A stretch of 43,704 nucleotides of DNA from an uncultured Eubacteriales bacterium. GTDB lineage: Bacteria; Bacillota; Clostridia; Christensenellales; Aristaeellaceae. Below the pieces are notes generated by a model. It ran no database searches, was not told the DNA's origin, and saw only the letters and a list, made by a program, of their open reading frames with translations. Each line of letters begins with the position of its first letter. Position 1 is the stretch's first letter. Shown here one piece after another: positions 22,352 to 34,253 of this stretch. Where the stretch lies: the NCBI GenBank assembly GCA_902790525.1, contig CADASI010000066.1, positions 1-43,704 of the forward strand, written 5' to 3'. The translations under genes and the position numbers were made by a program.

Positions 22352-23713
22352 TTACTTGTCCAGGACCTCCAGGGTGACCTCCAGGTCCAGGGTGGTGTAG
22401 CCGTCGCCCACCACCAGGGTGCCGTTGGTCATGGTGCTGCCGGCGCTGCCGTTGCCGTTGCCGTTGCTGCCGCCGTTGCCGCCATTGCCGTAGTTGTAGC
22501 CGTAGTTGCCGTAGCCGCCGAAGCCGCCGAAGCCGAACCCGAAGGGGAAGCCGTAGTAGCTGTCATAGCCGTTGTTGACGGGCATCATGGACACGTTGTT
22601 GTAGCGGACCACGGTGACGGTCACGGTGTCGCCGGGCTGGAACTTGTCCAGCAGGGTGGTCAGCTCGCGGCGGGAGGTGACGCGCTTGCCGTTGATGGCG
22701 GTGATGAAGTCGTACTGCTTGAAGCCGGCCTTCTCGGCGGGGCCGCCCTCGGTGACGCCGTACACGCACACGCTGGCGGGGGCGTAGTCCTGCATGGGCT
22801 CGTCGGGACCTTCATAGTCCTTGACGGTGACGCCCAGCTGCGGGCGCAGCACCTTGCCGTTTTCGATCAGCTGCTGGGCGATGGGGTAGGCGGTCTCGAT
22901 CGGGATGGCGAAGCCCAGGCCCTCATAGCTGCTGTTGGAGTAGTAGCTGCCGCCGTACTTCAGCGTGTTGATGCCGATCAGGTTGCCCTGGTAGTCGAAC
23001 AGGCCGCCGCCGGAGTTGCCGGAGTTGATCGGCGCGTCGTGCTGGATGTAGTCCACGTTCCGGGTGGTGTTGTTGCTGGAGACGCTGGTGCGCTGCAGGG
23101 CGGAGATGATGCCCTGGGTGACGGTGTTGGCCAACACCTCGCCGCCGGGATTGCCGATGGCGATGACGGTGGCGCCCACCTTCATGGCCTCGGAGCTGCC
23201 GATGGACACGGGGACCAGCTTGTCGGCCTGGTCGGTGACCTTCAATACCGCCAGGTCCAGGTTGGAGTCCGCGCCGGCCACGGTGGCGTCCACCTTGTCG
23301 CCGGAGGGGAGCAGCACCTGGAAGGCGTTGCCGTCCTCGATGACGTGGTAGTTGGTCAGCACGTAGCCGCCCTCTTGGATCACCACGCCGCTGCCCTGGG
23401 CCATCATTCGGTCCTGCACGCCGTAGGTGCGATCCCAGCCCTGGGTGTTGGTGATGATGCCCACCACCGAGTTGGCGTTCTTCTCAGCCACGTAGACGGC
23501 CGGGCTGGTGTCGATCACCGGCGCGCCGACCTGGGCCTGTGTGGCCTCGGCGCTGGCTGCCTTGGGGGCCGCGTTCAGCGCGAACACCGAGCCGATCGCC
23601 AGTGCGCACACCAGCATCAGCGCCGCCAGCAGCGTTGCGCCGCGGCTGTTTCTGCGATGATTCCTCCGATTCGACGTCCTGCGGACGTTTTTGCGCTCAT
23701 TCGTGTACTTCAT
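22352..23713 (-). CDS. HtrA/DegP-like serine protease, membrane-anchored, with Gly/Tyr/Asn-rich insert
   Basis: 453 aa. Basic N-terminus, one membrane segment (about 27-46), then the trypsin-like domain with catalytic His123 (NYHVIE), Asp153 (NLDLAVL) and Ser234 (SGNSGGG). A PDZ domain starts near 293. Between its penultimate strand (GDTVTVTVVRYNN, to about 373) and last strand (TTLDLEVTLEVLD, 440-452) there is a stretch of about 65 residues made mostly of Gly, Tyr, Phe and Asn. Usual HtrA proteins have a two- to four-residue turn there. The protein degrades or refolds damaged proteins outside the membrane. It is monocistronic with a consensus-like promoter. Confidence 0.95.
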   Translation of the reverse strand: MKYTNERKNVRRTSNRRNHRRNSRGATLLAALMLVCALAIGSVFALNAAPKAASAEATQAQVGAPVIDTSPAVYVAEKNANSVVGIITNTQGWDRTYGVQDRMMAQGSGVVIQEGGYVLTNYHVIEDGNAFQVLLPSGDKVDATVAGADSNLDLAVLKVTDQADKLVPVSIGSSEAMKVGATVIAIGNPGGEVLANTVTQGIISALQRTSVSSNNTTRNVDYIQHDAPINSGNSGGGLFDYQGNLIGINTLKYGGSYYSNSSYEGLGFAIPIETAYPIAQQLIENGKVLRPQLGVTVKDYEGPDEPMQDYAPASVCVYGVTEGGPAEKAGFKQYDFITAINGKRVTSRRELTTLLDKFQPGDTVTVTVVRYNNVSMMPVNNGYDSYYGFPFGFGFGGFGGYGNYGYNYGNGGNGGSNGNGNGSAGSTMTNGTLVVGDGYTTLDLEVTLEVLDK

Positions 23714-23785
23714 GGTATATGACTCCTTTCGGGGATGATTTGTCGTTATTGTTCCCGGTTGCGCTCTTTCTCAACCGCTGGATAT

Positions 23786-23814
23786 ATTATATGGTCAGGC
23801 AAGATCAAAGTCAA
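23786..23814 (-). promoter_or_regulatory. Promoter for the HtrA gene
   Basis: Minus strand TTGACT (23814-23809), 17-nt spacer, TATAAT (23791-23786). Confidence 0.8.
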
Positions 23815-23867
23815 CAAACAAACATCCGATGTTTTGTGAACAAAGTTTGAATATGCGCGGGAAGAAC

Positions 23868-23905
23868 ACAAAAACGCCCGGACGTCCTGCGCGGAGCGTC
23901 CGGGC
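23868..23905 (-). terminator. Terminator of the parvulin gene
   Basis: GCCCGGACG (23905-23897 on the minus strand) pairs with CGTCCGGGC (23884-23876), then GTTTTTGT. Confidence 0.88.
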
Positions 23906-23924
23906 AAATACTGTGCGGCTTCGA

Positions 23925-25310
23925 TCAGAAGCGGTCGAGGTGGTAGACGGGCTTGGCCTCCTCCACCCAGACGGCCACCTGGTCGTCGTAGGTCTGGGCG
24001 ACCTTGTCCTCCAGCGCCGCGGCGGCGACGGCGTCCTTGATGTCCTCAAAGGGCACCTCGCCGGGGGTGATGTCGCTCAAGTAGTAGATGATGTGCACGC
24101 CGTTCTTGCCGCGCACGGGCTGACTGATCTGGCCCACGCCGGCGATGGACATGGCGCCCTCGGTGAAGGCGGGGTCCCAATAGGTGGACTTCTCCGACAC
24201 GGCGTAGCCCTGGGTCCTGGTGGGCTCGCGGGTCATGCCGGGGTCCTCGCCGTACTTGTCGATCAGGCTGTCGAAGTCCGCGCCGCCGTTGAAGGCGTCC
24301 ACGACCTCCTGGGCCCTGGGCATGAGCTGGCTGTAGAGCGCCTCGATGGAAGCGCCGATCTCGCCGATGTCGGCCTGGATCTCCTCGCGGGTGCGGGGCG
24401 CGGCCTCCTCCTCCTCGGTCTCCCCGGCCTCCTCGCCCTCGGCGGGCTCGGCGGTGGGCTTGGGGTTGTCCAGCGCGGCCAGCTCGTCGTTCAGGCCGCT
24501 CAGCGCGCTCTGAAGCTCGGTGTACTGCTTGGCCTGGTCCTCGTTAAACTTGACGAGTACATGCTTCACCGCGCGGTAGCCCTCGGGGTTCCAGGCGACG
24601 GCCTCGCCGCCGGAGCGGGCGCTGTTGTAGGCGGCGTCGTCCTCGGCGTAGCTGTCCTTGTCGTCCTCGATCATGGACTGGTACTTGGCCTGGACGTCCT
24701 CGTCGGACACGGCCACGTCCTTGGTCACGGCGTCGTGGAGCTGCTCGCTGACGTAGTTTTCGACGCGGTCTTTAAGCAGCGCCTCCGCGCTGATGCCGTT
24801 GTCCGCCAGGCCCTTCACGGTGGCCTCGCGGTTCTCCTCGTCGGAGGCGCCCTCCTTGGCGAAGTAGCTGCTGTAATAGCCGATATAGGTCTCCAAATCG
24901 GCGTTGGCCTGCTCGGTCAGCGCGGCCATGGTCGCCTCGTCCGGCGCGCTCAGGCCCATCTCCTCGGCCTTGGCGTCCAGCACCGCCTTGCGCACCAGGC
25001 TCTCGACGATGCTCTGCTTGATCTCGGCGGCGTAGTTCTCCACCGGGATGCCGTACTGGGCGTACATCGCGGAGGCTTCGTCGAACTGCTTCTGGGCGTC
25101 CTCCAGCCACACGATGCCGTCCTCGCCGTACTCCGCCACGATCTGGCGCTCGTAGAACGGGCGGTATTTCTCCACCTGCGCCTCCAGCTCGGCGATGTGG
25201 GCGTTGGCCTCATCCAGCTGGGCCTGGAGGTCGTCGCCCTCCGCCAGCGCGCACACGCCCAGCGCAAGCATCAGCGCCAGCGCCAGGCAAAGGATTCTCT
25301 TCATGGTCAT
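23925..25310 (-). CDS. Exported parvulin-type peptidyl-prolyl isomerase (PrsA/SurA-like)
   Basis: 461 aa from ATG 25310 (GGAGG eight nucleotides upstream). Signal peptide MTMKRILCLALALMLALGVC ending ALA-EG near residue 23; Cys20 lacks a proper lipobox. A coiled-coil and SurA-like N-terminal chaperone region (about 25-210) precedes the parvulin domain, which begins YRAVKHVLVKF. The parvulin domain is interrupted by about 75 residues (coiled coil plus an acidic PTAEPAEGEEAGETEEEEAA run) before resuming with RAQEVVDAFNGGADFDSLI and ending GVHIIYYLSDI. It should help fold exported proteins. It is next to HtrA but has its own promoter and terminator. Confidence 0.9.
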   Translation of the reverse strand: MTMKRILCLALALMLALGVCALAEGDDLQAQLDEANAHIAELEAQVEKYRPFYERQIVAEYGEDGIVWLEDAQKQFDEASAMYAQYGIPVENYAAEIKQSIVESLVRKAVLDAKAEEMGLSAPDEATMAALTEQANADLETYIGYYSSYFAKEGASDEENREATVKGLADNGISAEALLKDRVENYVSEQLHDAVTKDVAVSDEDVQAKYQSMIEDDKDSYAEDDAAYNSARSGGEAVAWNPEGYRAVKHVLVKFNEDQAKQYTELQSALSGLNDELAALDNPKPTAEPAEGEEAGETEEEEAAPRTREEIQADIGEIGASIEALYSQLMPRAQEVVDAFNGGADFDSLIDKYGEDPGMTREPTRTQGYAVSEKSTYWDPAFTEGAMSIAGVGQISQPVRGKNGVHIIYYLSDITPGEVPFEDIKDAVAAAALEDKVAQTYDDQVAVWVEEAKPVYHLDRF

Positions 25311-25348
25311 GTCTGTGTCCTCCGTTGGTTGTATTGATATCCTCCCGA

Positions 25349-25377
25349 ATTATAGCACAAGCGCCGATGATGCACAA
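25349..25377 (-). promoter_or_regulatory. Promoter for the parvulin gene
   Basis: Minus strand TTGTGC (25377-25372), 17-nt spacer, TATAAT (25354-25349) with an extended TGC. Confidence 0.75.
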
Positions 25378-25401
25378 CGGCGCCTGTGAATAATTCATAG
25401 T

Positions 25402-26475
<1,074 letters not shown>

Positions 26476-27161
26476 GTGTTTTCACCCTTCTTCTTAGGCC
26501 AGATGAACGTCAGCGCCGTCGCGAGGGCCGACCCCGCGAGGATCGCCGCGAGGCTGTAGACCCCGATGCGCAGGCCCATGTGCATGAACATGGATGCCGG
26601 ACAGATGCGGATCAACAGGTCCGTCGCCGGGTCCAGCAGCCACAGGTCGTTCCGGAACAGCACCCTGTGAAACAGCGTGAATGCCCGGTCGAAGCGAAGC
26701 GCCGCGTACAGCGCGAACAGTCCCAGCGGCACGAGCAACAACAGCGGCGACAGCCACGCGCACCGCCGGGCGCGCCGCCTGTCCTGCATGAGCCACGCCC
26801 CGCCCGCGATCAGAAACACCGCCCAGGGAACCAGCCGGGCGCGGACCTTCCGTAGCAGTTGAAACAGCCCGTAACAGTCCGCCATGTGGGCCATTTCCTG
26901 CGCGTTGAAGGGTGCATCCTGCGAAAGCGCCCGGGGATTACCCCTCAGATAGTCCGCCAGTCGTTGATCCAGCGCCCGAAGCGCTTCGTCGGCGAGGCCC
27001 GTGGCGGGCAGTATGCCGGCCTTTGTCTGTTCGCGGTAGTAGAGGTCGGCGTCCGTGCCGACGATGTGAACGGCCGTCAGTATCAGTATGACATACAGCG
27101 CCGCGAGGCCCAGGATCAGGGCCGCGGCGCCGATGATATGCCGCATGCGCTCAGACATGGC

Positions 27162-27476
27162 TCACTCCGCGTCCTCGTCCAGCGCCTCCAGCAGGAAGCT
27201 GACGGGCCGGAAGCCGTCGTTGCAGGAGATCATGGCGGACCTTGGGTTCTTCATCCAGCCGTCGTAGAGGTTCTCGCCGCCGTGCGCCAGCGTCATCACG
27301 AAGGACGACACGCTGTCCCAGGCGCTGTCGCAGAAGCCCTCGGGCTTTTGCCAGCCCTCGGCGATCCACACCTGCCCCTCGGTCACGCTGCAGGCGTGCT
27401 GGATGGGATTTTCGTACTTTTCGATCAAATCGTCGTGGCGGGCGACCCGCACGGCGGTGATGCGCACCTTTTTCAT
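27162..27476 (-). CDS. TIGR04076 family protein
   Basis: 104 aa from ATG 27476 (MKKVRITAVRVARHDDLIEK...). The family pattern is visible: a conserved Cys-bearing start-to-middle (HACSVTEGQVWIAEGWQKPE), GFCDSAWDSVSSFVMTLAHG, then a closing CNDGFRPVSFLLEAL. The function is unknown. Its ATG overlaps the stop of prfB (ATGA), so it is translationally coupled to release factor 2; the longer frame upstream is a shadow of prfB. Confidence 0.85.
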   Translation of the reverse strand: MKKVRITAVRVARHDDLIEKYENPIQHACSVTEGQVWIAEGWQKPEGFCDSAWDSVSSFVMTLAHGGENLYDGWMKNPRSAMISCNDGFRPVSFLLEALDEDAE

Positions 27477-28570
27477 AGCTTTTGCAGGTAGGCGGTCACG
27501 AAGTCCTCCAGCTTGCCGTCCATCACGGCGTTGACGTCGCCCATCTCGTAGCCGGTGCGGTGGTCCTTGACCATGGTGTAGGGCTGGAACACGTAGGAGC
27601 GGATCTGGCTGCCCCACTCGATCTTCTTCAGCTCGCCCTTGATCTCGCCCATCTGCTCCTGGCGCTGCTGCTCCTTGAGCTCCGCCAGCCGCGCGCGCAG
27701 CCAGATGAAGCACATCTCCTTGTTCTGCACCTGGCTGCGCTCGTTCTGGCACTGCACCACGATGCCGGTGGGCAGGTGCGTGATGCGCACGGCGGAGTCG
27801 GTGCGGTTGACGTGCTGGCCGCCGGCGCCGGAGGCGCGGTAGGTGTCGATGCGCAGGTCCTCGGGCCGGATCTCGATGTCCCCGTCGTCCTCGATGATGG
27901 GGCTGACGTCCAGCGACGCAAACGACGTGTGCCGCCGGGCGTTGGCGTCGAAGGGCGAGATGCGCACCAGCCGGTGCACGCCGCGCTCGGATTTCAGGTA
28001 GCCGTAGGCGTAGTCGCCCGAGACCTCGAAGGTCACGGACTTGATGCCGGCCTCGTCGCCGTCCAGCAGGTCCAGCAGCTTGACCTGAAAGCCCATGCGC
28101 TCGGCAAAGCGGGTGTACATGCGGTAGAGCATCTGGGTCCAGTCCTGGGCCTCGGTGCCGCCCGCGCCCGCGTGCAGCGAGAGTATGCAGTTGCAGTTGT
28201 CGTAGTCGCCGGTCAGCAGGGTCTGGAGCTTGAGCGTCTCCAGGTCGGTCTTCAACCCGTCGAACTCCGACCGGATCTCCTCGACCATGCTCTCGTCGTC
28301 GGCCTCCTCCGCCAGCTCCATCAACACCTCGATGTCGTCGGCGCGGGCGATCAGGCTCTCGTAGTGCTTGATGCGCCGCTCCACCGAGCTGGCCTTCGCG
28401 GACACCTTCTGTGCCCGCTCCGTGTCGTCCCAGAAGCCCGGGGAGCCCATGTCCTCGTTGTATTCCACCAGCTGCTCCCGCAGGTGGTCGATCTGCAGGG
28501 ATTTGCCGGCCTCCTTGAGCATGTCGCGCACGGCGTTCAGGTCCTGCTTGAAAACGTCCATTTCGATCAT
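27473..28570 (-). CDS. prfB: Peptide chain release factor 2, without programmed frameshift
   Basis: 365 aa in one uninterrupted frame. The stop-codon recognition motif SPF is at 205-207 and the catalytic GGQ at 250-252 (SGAGGQHVNRT). In many bacteria prfB has an in-frame UGA near codon 25 that demands a +1 frameshift; here the equivalent region reads GKSLQIDHLREQ with no stop, so that autoregulation is absent. AGGATGT upstream of ATG 28570 is a modest ribosome-binding site; a second ATG three codons in is possible. The gene follows secA, a common Firmicutes arrangement. Confidence 0.97.
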   Translation of the reverse strand: MIEMDVFKQDLNAVRDMLKEAGKSLQIDHLREQLVEYNEDMGSPGFWDDTERAQKVSAKASSVERRIKHYESLIARADDIEVLMELAEEADDESMVEEIRSEFDGLKTDLETLKLQTLLTGDYDNCNCILSLHAGAGGTEAQDWTQMLYRMYTRFAERMGFQVKLLDLLDGDEAGIKSVTFEVSGDYAYGYLKSERGVHRLVRISPFDANARRHTSFASLDVSPIIEDDGDIEIRPEDLRIDTYRASGAGGQHVNRTDSAVRITHLPTGIVVQCQNERSQVQNKEMCFIWLRARLAELKEQQRQEQMGEIKGELKKIEWGSQIRSYVFQPYTMVKDHRTGYEMGDVNAVMDGKLEDFVTAYLQKL

Positions 28571-28588
28571 TTAATCACATCCTATTCA

Positions 28589-28606
28589 GGGAGTAGGGAG
28601 TAGGGG
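28589..28606 (+). repeat. GGGAGTA heptamer array, 2.5 copies, between secA and prfB
   Basis: GGGAGTA-GGGAGTA-GGGG in the 57-nt gap between the two genes. Short, but it has the same 7-bp period and one-strand purine bias as the longer arrays. Confidence 0.55.
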
Positions 28607-28627
28607 TTACGTCGGTACTCCCGTGCG

Positions 28628-31304
<2,677 letters not shown>

Positions 31305-31365
31305 CGTGTTCCTCCATGTCGGTATTGAACGACAGATATGCGTTCCGCATGAAAACTCACTTTAT

Positions 31366-31395
31366 ATTATAGCACAGCGGCGACGGCCTTTTCAA
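31366..31395 (-). promoter_or_regulatory. Promoter for the secA operon
   Basis: Minus strand TTGAAA (31395-31390), 18-nt spacer, TATAAT (31371-31366) with extended TGC. The ribosome-binding site GGAGG precedes ATG 31304. Confidence 0.72.
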
Positions 31396-31485
31396 CCGCC
31401 GCCGATGCGCGAGGCGCGGCGAATGTGGTCATGCGTGTTAAATTTTGCCTTTTCCGGGAAAGCGCGCGCGGAAGCAAAGCGGGGG

Positions 31486-31494
31486 TGGTATAAT
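31486..31494 (+). promoter_or_regulatory. Extended -10 promoter for the MATE transporter
   Basis: TGG-TATAAT at 31486-31494, 37 nt before the ATG; no good -35 hexamer at 17 nt. Confidence 0.55.
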
Positions 31495-31530
31495 CACAAA
31501 TTGATAATTTTCACCCACCCGGAGGTCCCT

Positions 31531-32925
31531 ATGCGCATGAACCATCTCCACTCCCACACCCGGCGGGGCTACGAAATCGACATGTTGAACGGGCCGGTGA
31601 TGCCGAAGCTGCTGGCCTTCGCGGTGCCGCTGATCCTGTCGAGCGTATTGCAGCTGACGTTCAACGCCGCGGACGTGATCGTGGTGGGCAAGTTCGAGGG
31701 CGACGCGGCCCTGGCGGCGGTGGGCGCGCCGGGGGCGCTGATCAACCTGCTGGTCAACCTGTTTCTGGGGCTGTCGGTGGGCGCGAACGTGGTGGTGGCC
31801 CGGTACCACGGCGCGGGGGACTTCCGTCAGACGGGCGAGGGCGTGCACACCGCGATGCTGATGAGCGTGCTGAGCGGCGTGGGCGTGGGCTTCGTGGGCT
31901 TCTTCCTGGCGGGCACGTTCCTCAGTTGGATGAACACCCCCGCGGACGTGCTGCCCCTGGCCACGGCCTACATGCGCGTCTATTTCCTGGGCATGCCGGC
32001 CAACATGATCTACAACTTCGGCGCGGCCATCCTTCGGGCCGTGGGCGACACCCGCCGCCCGCTGATGTACCTGACCCTCGCCGGGGTGGTGAACGTGCTT
32101 TTGAACATACTGTTCGTGGCGGCGCTGGGCATGGGCGTCAGCGGCGTGGCCTGGGCCACCATCACCGCCCAGATCATCTCCGCCGCGCTGGTGACGCTGT
32201 GCCTGATCCGCACCGAGGGCAGCATCCACCTGGACCTGAAGAAGCTGCGCCTGAACCCGCGCAAGGCGGGCGAGATCGCCAGAATCGGCCTGCCCGCGGG
32301 GCTTCAGGGCATATGCTTCTCCTTATCCAACGTGATCATACAGGCCACGGTGAACGCCTTCGGCACCATCGCCACCGCGGGCAACACCGCCGCCAGCAAC
32401 ATCGAGGGCTACATCTACGTGTCCATGAACGCCATGCACCAGGCGGCCATCACCTTCGTCAGCCAGAACGTGGGGGCCTACCGCTACGACCGCATCGGCC
32501 GCGTCGCCCGGGCGAGCCTCGTTGCCGTCACGGGCATCGGCCTGTCGATGGGCGGGATACTGTTGATGTTCATGAAGACCTTCTTCCGCATCTACACCGA
32601 CGATCCCGCGGTGATCGCCGCCGCCGCCGTGCGCTCCTCGGTCATCGCGCCGACCTACTTCCTGTGCGGCATGATGGACGTCATGGTGGGCGTGCTCAGG
32701 GGCATGGGCGCCTCCGTGGCGCCGATGATCGTGTCGGTCATGGGGATCTGCGTGTTCCGGCTGGCGTGGATCGCCCTCGCGTACCCCTTCAACCCTACGC
32801 TGAACATGCTGTATCTGTCCTATCCCATCTCCTGGATCATCACCTTCGCCGTGCACATGCTGTGCTATCTGCGCCTCAAGCGCAGGCGGTACGGCGTCGT
32901 CCCCGTCAACACGCCTCACGCATGA
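31531..32925 (+). CDS. MATE family efflux transporter
   Basis: 464 aa from ATG 31531 (GGAGG upstream). Twelve membrane segments in two similar halves; the first half opens with DMLNGPVMPKLLAFAVPLIL and LTFNAADVIVVGKFEGD, the classic MATE start. These are Na+ or H+ antiporters that export cationic or aromatic compounds. Substrate cannot be assigned. A longer open frame upstream passes through the promoter region and is rejected. The last four codons and stop lie in the left arm of an inverted repeat (32915-32929). Confidence 0.95.
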   Translation: MRMNHLHSHTRRGYEIDMLNGPVMPKLLAFAVPLILSSVLQLTFNAADVIVVGKFEGDAALAAVGAPGALINLLVNLFLGLSVGANVVVARYHGAGDFRQTGEGVHTAMLMSVLSGVGVGFVGFFLAGTFLSWMNTPADVLPLATAYMRVYFLGMPANMIYNFGAAILRAVGDTRRPLMYLTLAGVVNVLLNILFVAALGMGVSGVAWATITAQIISAALVTLCLIRTEGSIHLDLKKLRLNPRKAGEIARIGLPAGLQGICFSLSNVIIQATVNAFGTIATAGNTAASNIEGYIYVSMNAMHQAAITFVSQNVGAYRYDRIGRVARASLVAVTGIGLSMGGILLMFMKTFFRIYTDDPAVIAAAAVRSSVIAPTYFLCGMMDVMVGVLRGMGASVAPMIVSVMGICVFRLAWIALAYPFNPTLNMLYLSYPISWIITFAVHMLCYLRLKRRRYGVVPVNTPHA

Positions 32926-33035
32926 ATGAAGAGATCATTTCAAAAAGGTGACATTCGTTCGTAGGGACGCCCCATGGGGCGTCCCTACGTTGGGTACGCG
33001 GTATCGGGAACAGTGTTCTGTCATTCATGCGTGAG
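32915..33035. repeat. Inverted repeat bracketing a 28-bp REP-like palindrome
   Basis: CTCACGCATGAATGA (32915-32929) is exactly repeated inverted at 33021-33035. Between them, 32961-32988 is a perfect 28-bp palindrome with left arm GTAGGGACGCCCCA. The left arm overlaps the 3' end of the MATE gene. CCCCGTCAA also occurs directly at 32902 and about 33043. The whole looks like a hairpin cassette that copied or captured the gene end, and it may act as terminator. Confidence 0.75.
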
Positions 33036-33059
33036 CCCTGTCCCCGTCAAAACCGGTGA

Positions 33060-33088
33060 TTGAAATGCGCGCGGACATGTGTTATAAT
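33060..33088 (+). promoter_or_regulatory. Promoter for the dprA-topA operon
   Basis: TTGAAA (33060-33065), 17-nt spacer, TATAAT (33083-33088) with extended TGT. Confidence 0.8.
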
Positions 33089-33128
33089 GAGGCTAAAATT
33101 TTTGGCGATCCGGGAATTGGAGAAACCC

Positions 33129-34238
33129 ATGGACTACACCGCAATGGATCAATACTGGATCTGGTTGAGCGGCGTGGAGGACATCGGTCCGAAGCGCTTC
33201 TACCAGCTTTTGACGCTCTATGAGGACCCCCGGGCGGTCTGGGACGCGCTGGGGGAATCCGGCGCGCCCAGGGAGATGCAGTTTCTGGGGCGCGCGGCGC
33301 TCAAATCCCTGCGGGAGGCCCGCAGCGAGGCGTACTTCTACCGGCTGTTCGACCGGCTGGAGCGCAGCGGCATACGCGCCGTCACCCGGCTGTCGGAGGA
33401 CTACCCCGGCGCGCTGACGACCATCTACGATCCGCCGCCGACGCTCTACGTCCGGGGCGAGTGCCCGCTCAACGGCGAAAAGATGTTCGCCGTGGTGGGC
33501 TCCCGGCGCAGCACCCGGGACGGCCAGCGGGCCGCGCGGGAGATCGCCGAGGGGCTGGCCCGGGCGGACGTCACGGTGGTCAGCGGCATGGCCCGGGGCA
33601 TCGACAGCTATGCCCACGAGGGCGCGATGGCCGGTCGGGGCCGCACCGTGGCGGTGCTGGGCTGCGGCGTGGACGTGTGCTATCCCCCGGAGAACGACGA
33701 GCTCATGGGGCGCATACTGGATTCCGGCGGCGCGGTGGTGTCGGAGTACGTGCCCGGCACGCCGCCGCTGGCGGGGCACTTTCCCCAGCGCAACCGCATC
33801 ATCAGCGGGCTTTCCAAGGGCACGCTGCTGGTGGAGGGCGCGAAGAAGTCCGGCGCGATGATCACCGTCAACTGCGCGCTGGATCAGGGGCGGGACGTGT
33901 TCGCCGTGCCCGGGAGCATCTATTCGCCCCTGTCCGCCACCCCCAACCGCATGATCGTGGACGGTGCGATCCCCGTCATCTCCCCGTGGGAGATCCTCGA
34001 ATACTACCGCTGGGCCAGCCGCCCGGAGACCTCCGACGCCAATCCCCACCAGAAGGTGGCGCTGGACCCGGAGGCGTTAAAAATCGTGGAACCCCTGCGC
34101 GAGCAGGAGCTTTCGTTTGAAGAATTAACCCAAATCACGGGTTTTTCCGCGGCAAAGCTAAATTCCCACTTGACAATGTTGGAACTTCGGGGAATAATAA
34201 TGAAGGTGCCCGGCGGCATGTACCGGGCCTACCTATAA
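33129..34238 (+). CDS. dprA: DNA-processing protein DprA
   Basis: 369 aa from ATG 33129 (TTGGAG six nucleotides upstream). An N-terminal SAM-like domain (IWLSGVEDIGPKRFYQLLTL) precedes the Rossmann domain with AVVGSRRSTRDGQRAA, VVSGMARGIDSYAHEGA, PPENDELM, SEYVPGTPP, FPQRNRIISGLS and a C-terminal winged-helix (LSFEELTQITGFSAAKLNSH). DprA loads RecA on incoming single-stranded DNA in transformation. It is first in the conserved dprA-topA-trmFO-hslVU order. Confidence 0.97.
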   Translation: MDYTAMDQYWIWLSGVEDIGPKRFYQLLTLYEDPRAVWDALGESGAPREMQFLGRAALKSLREARSEAYFYRLFDRLERSGIRAVTRLSEDYPGALTTIYDPPPTLYVRGECPLNGEKMFAVVGSRRSTRDGQRAAREIAEGLARADVTVVSGMARGIDSYAHEGAMAGRGRTVAVLGCGVDVCYPPENDELMGRILDSGGAVVSEYVPGTPPLAGHFPQRNRIISGLSKGTLLVEGAKKSGAMITVNCALDQGRDVFAVPGSIYSPLSATPNRMIVDGAIPVISPWEILEYYRWASRPETSDANPHQKVALDPEALKIVEPLREQELSFEELTQITGFSAAKLNSHLTMLELRGIIMKVPGGMYRAYL

Positions 34239-34253
34239 TTTTCGGAGGATATT

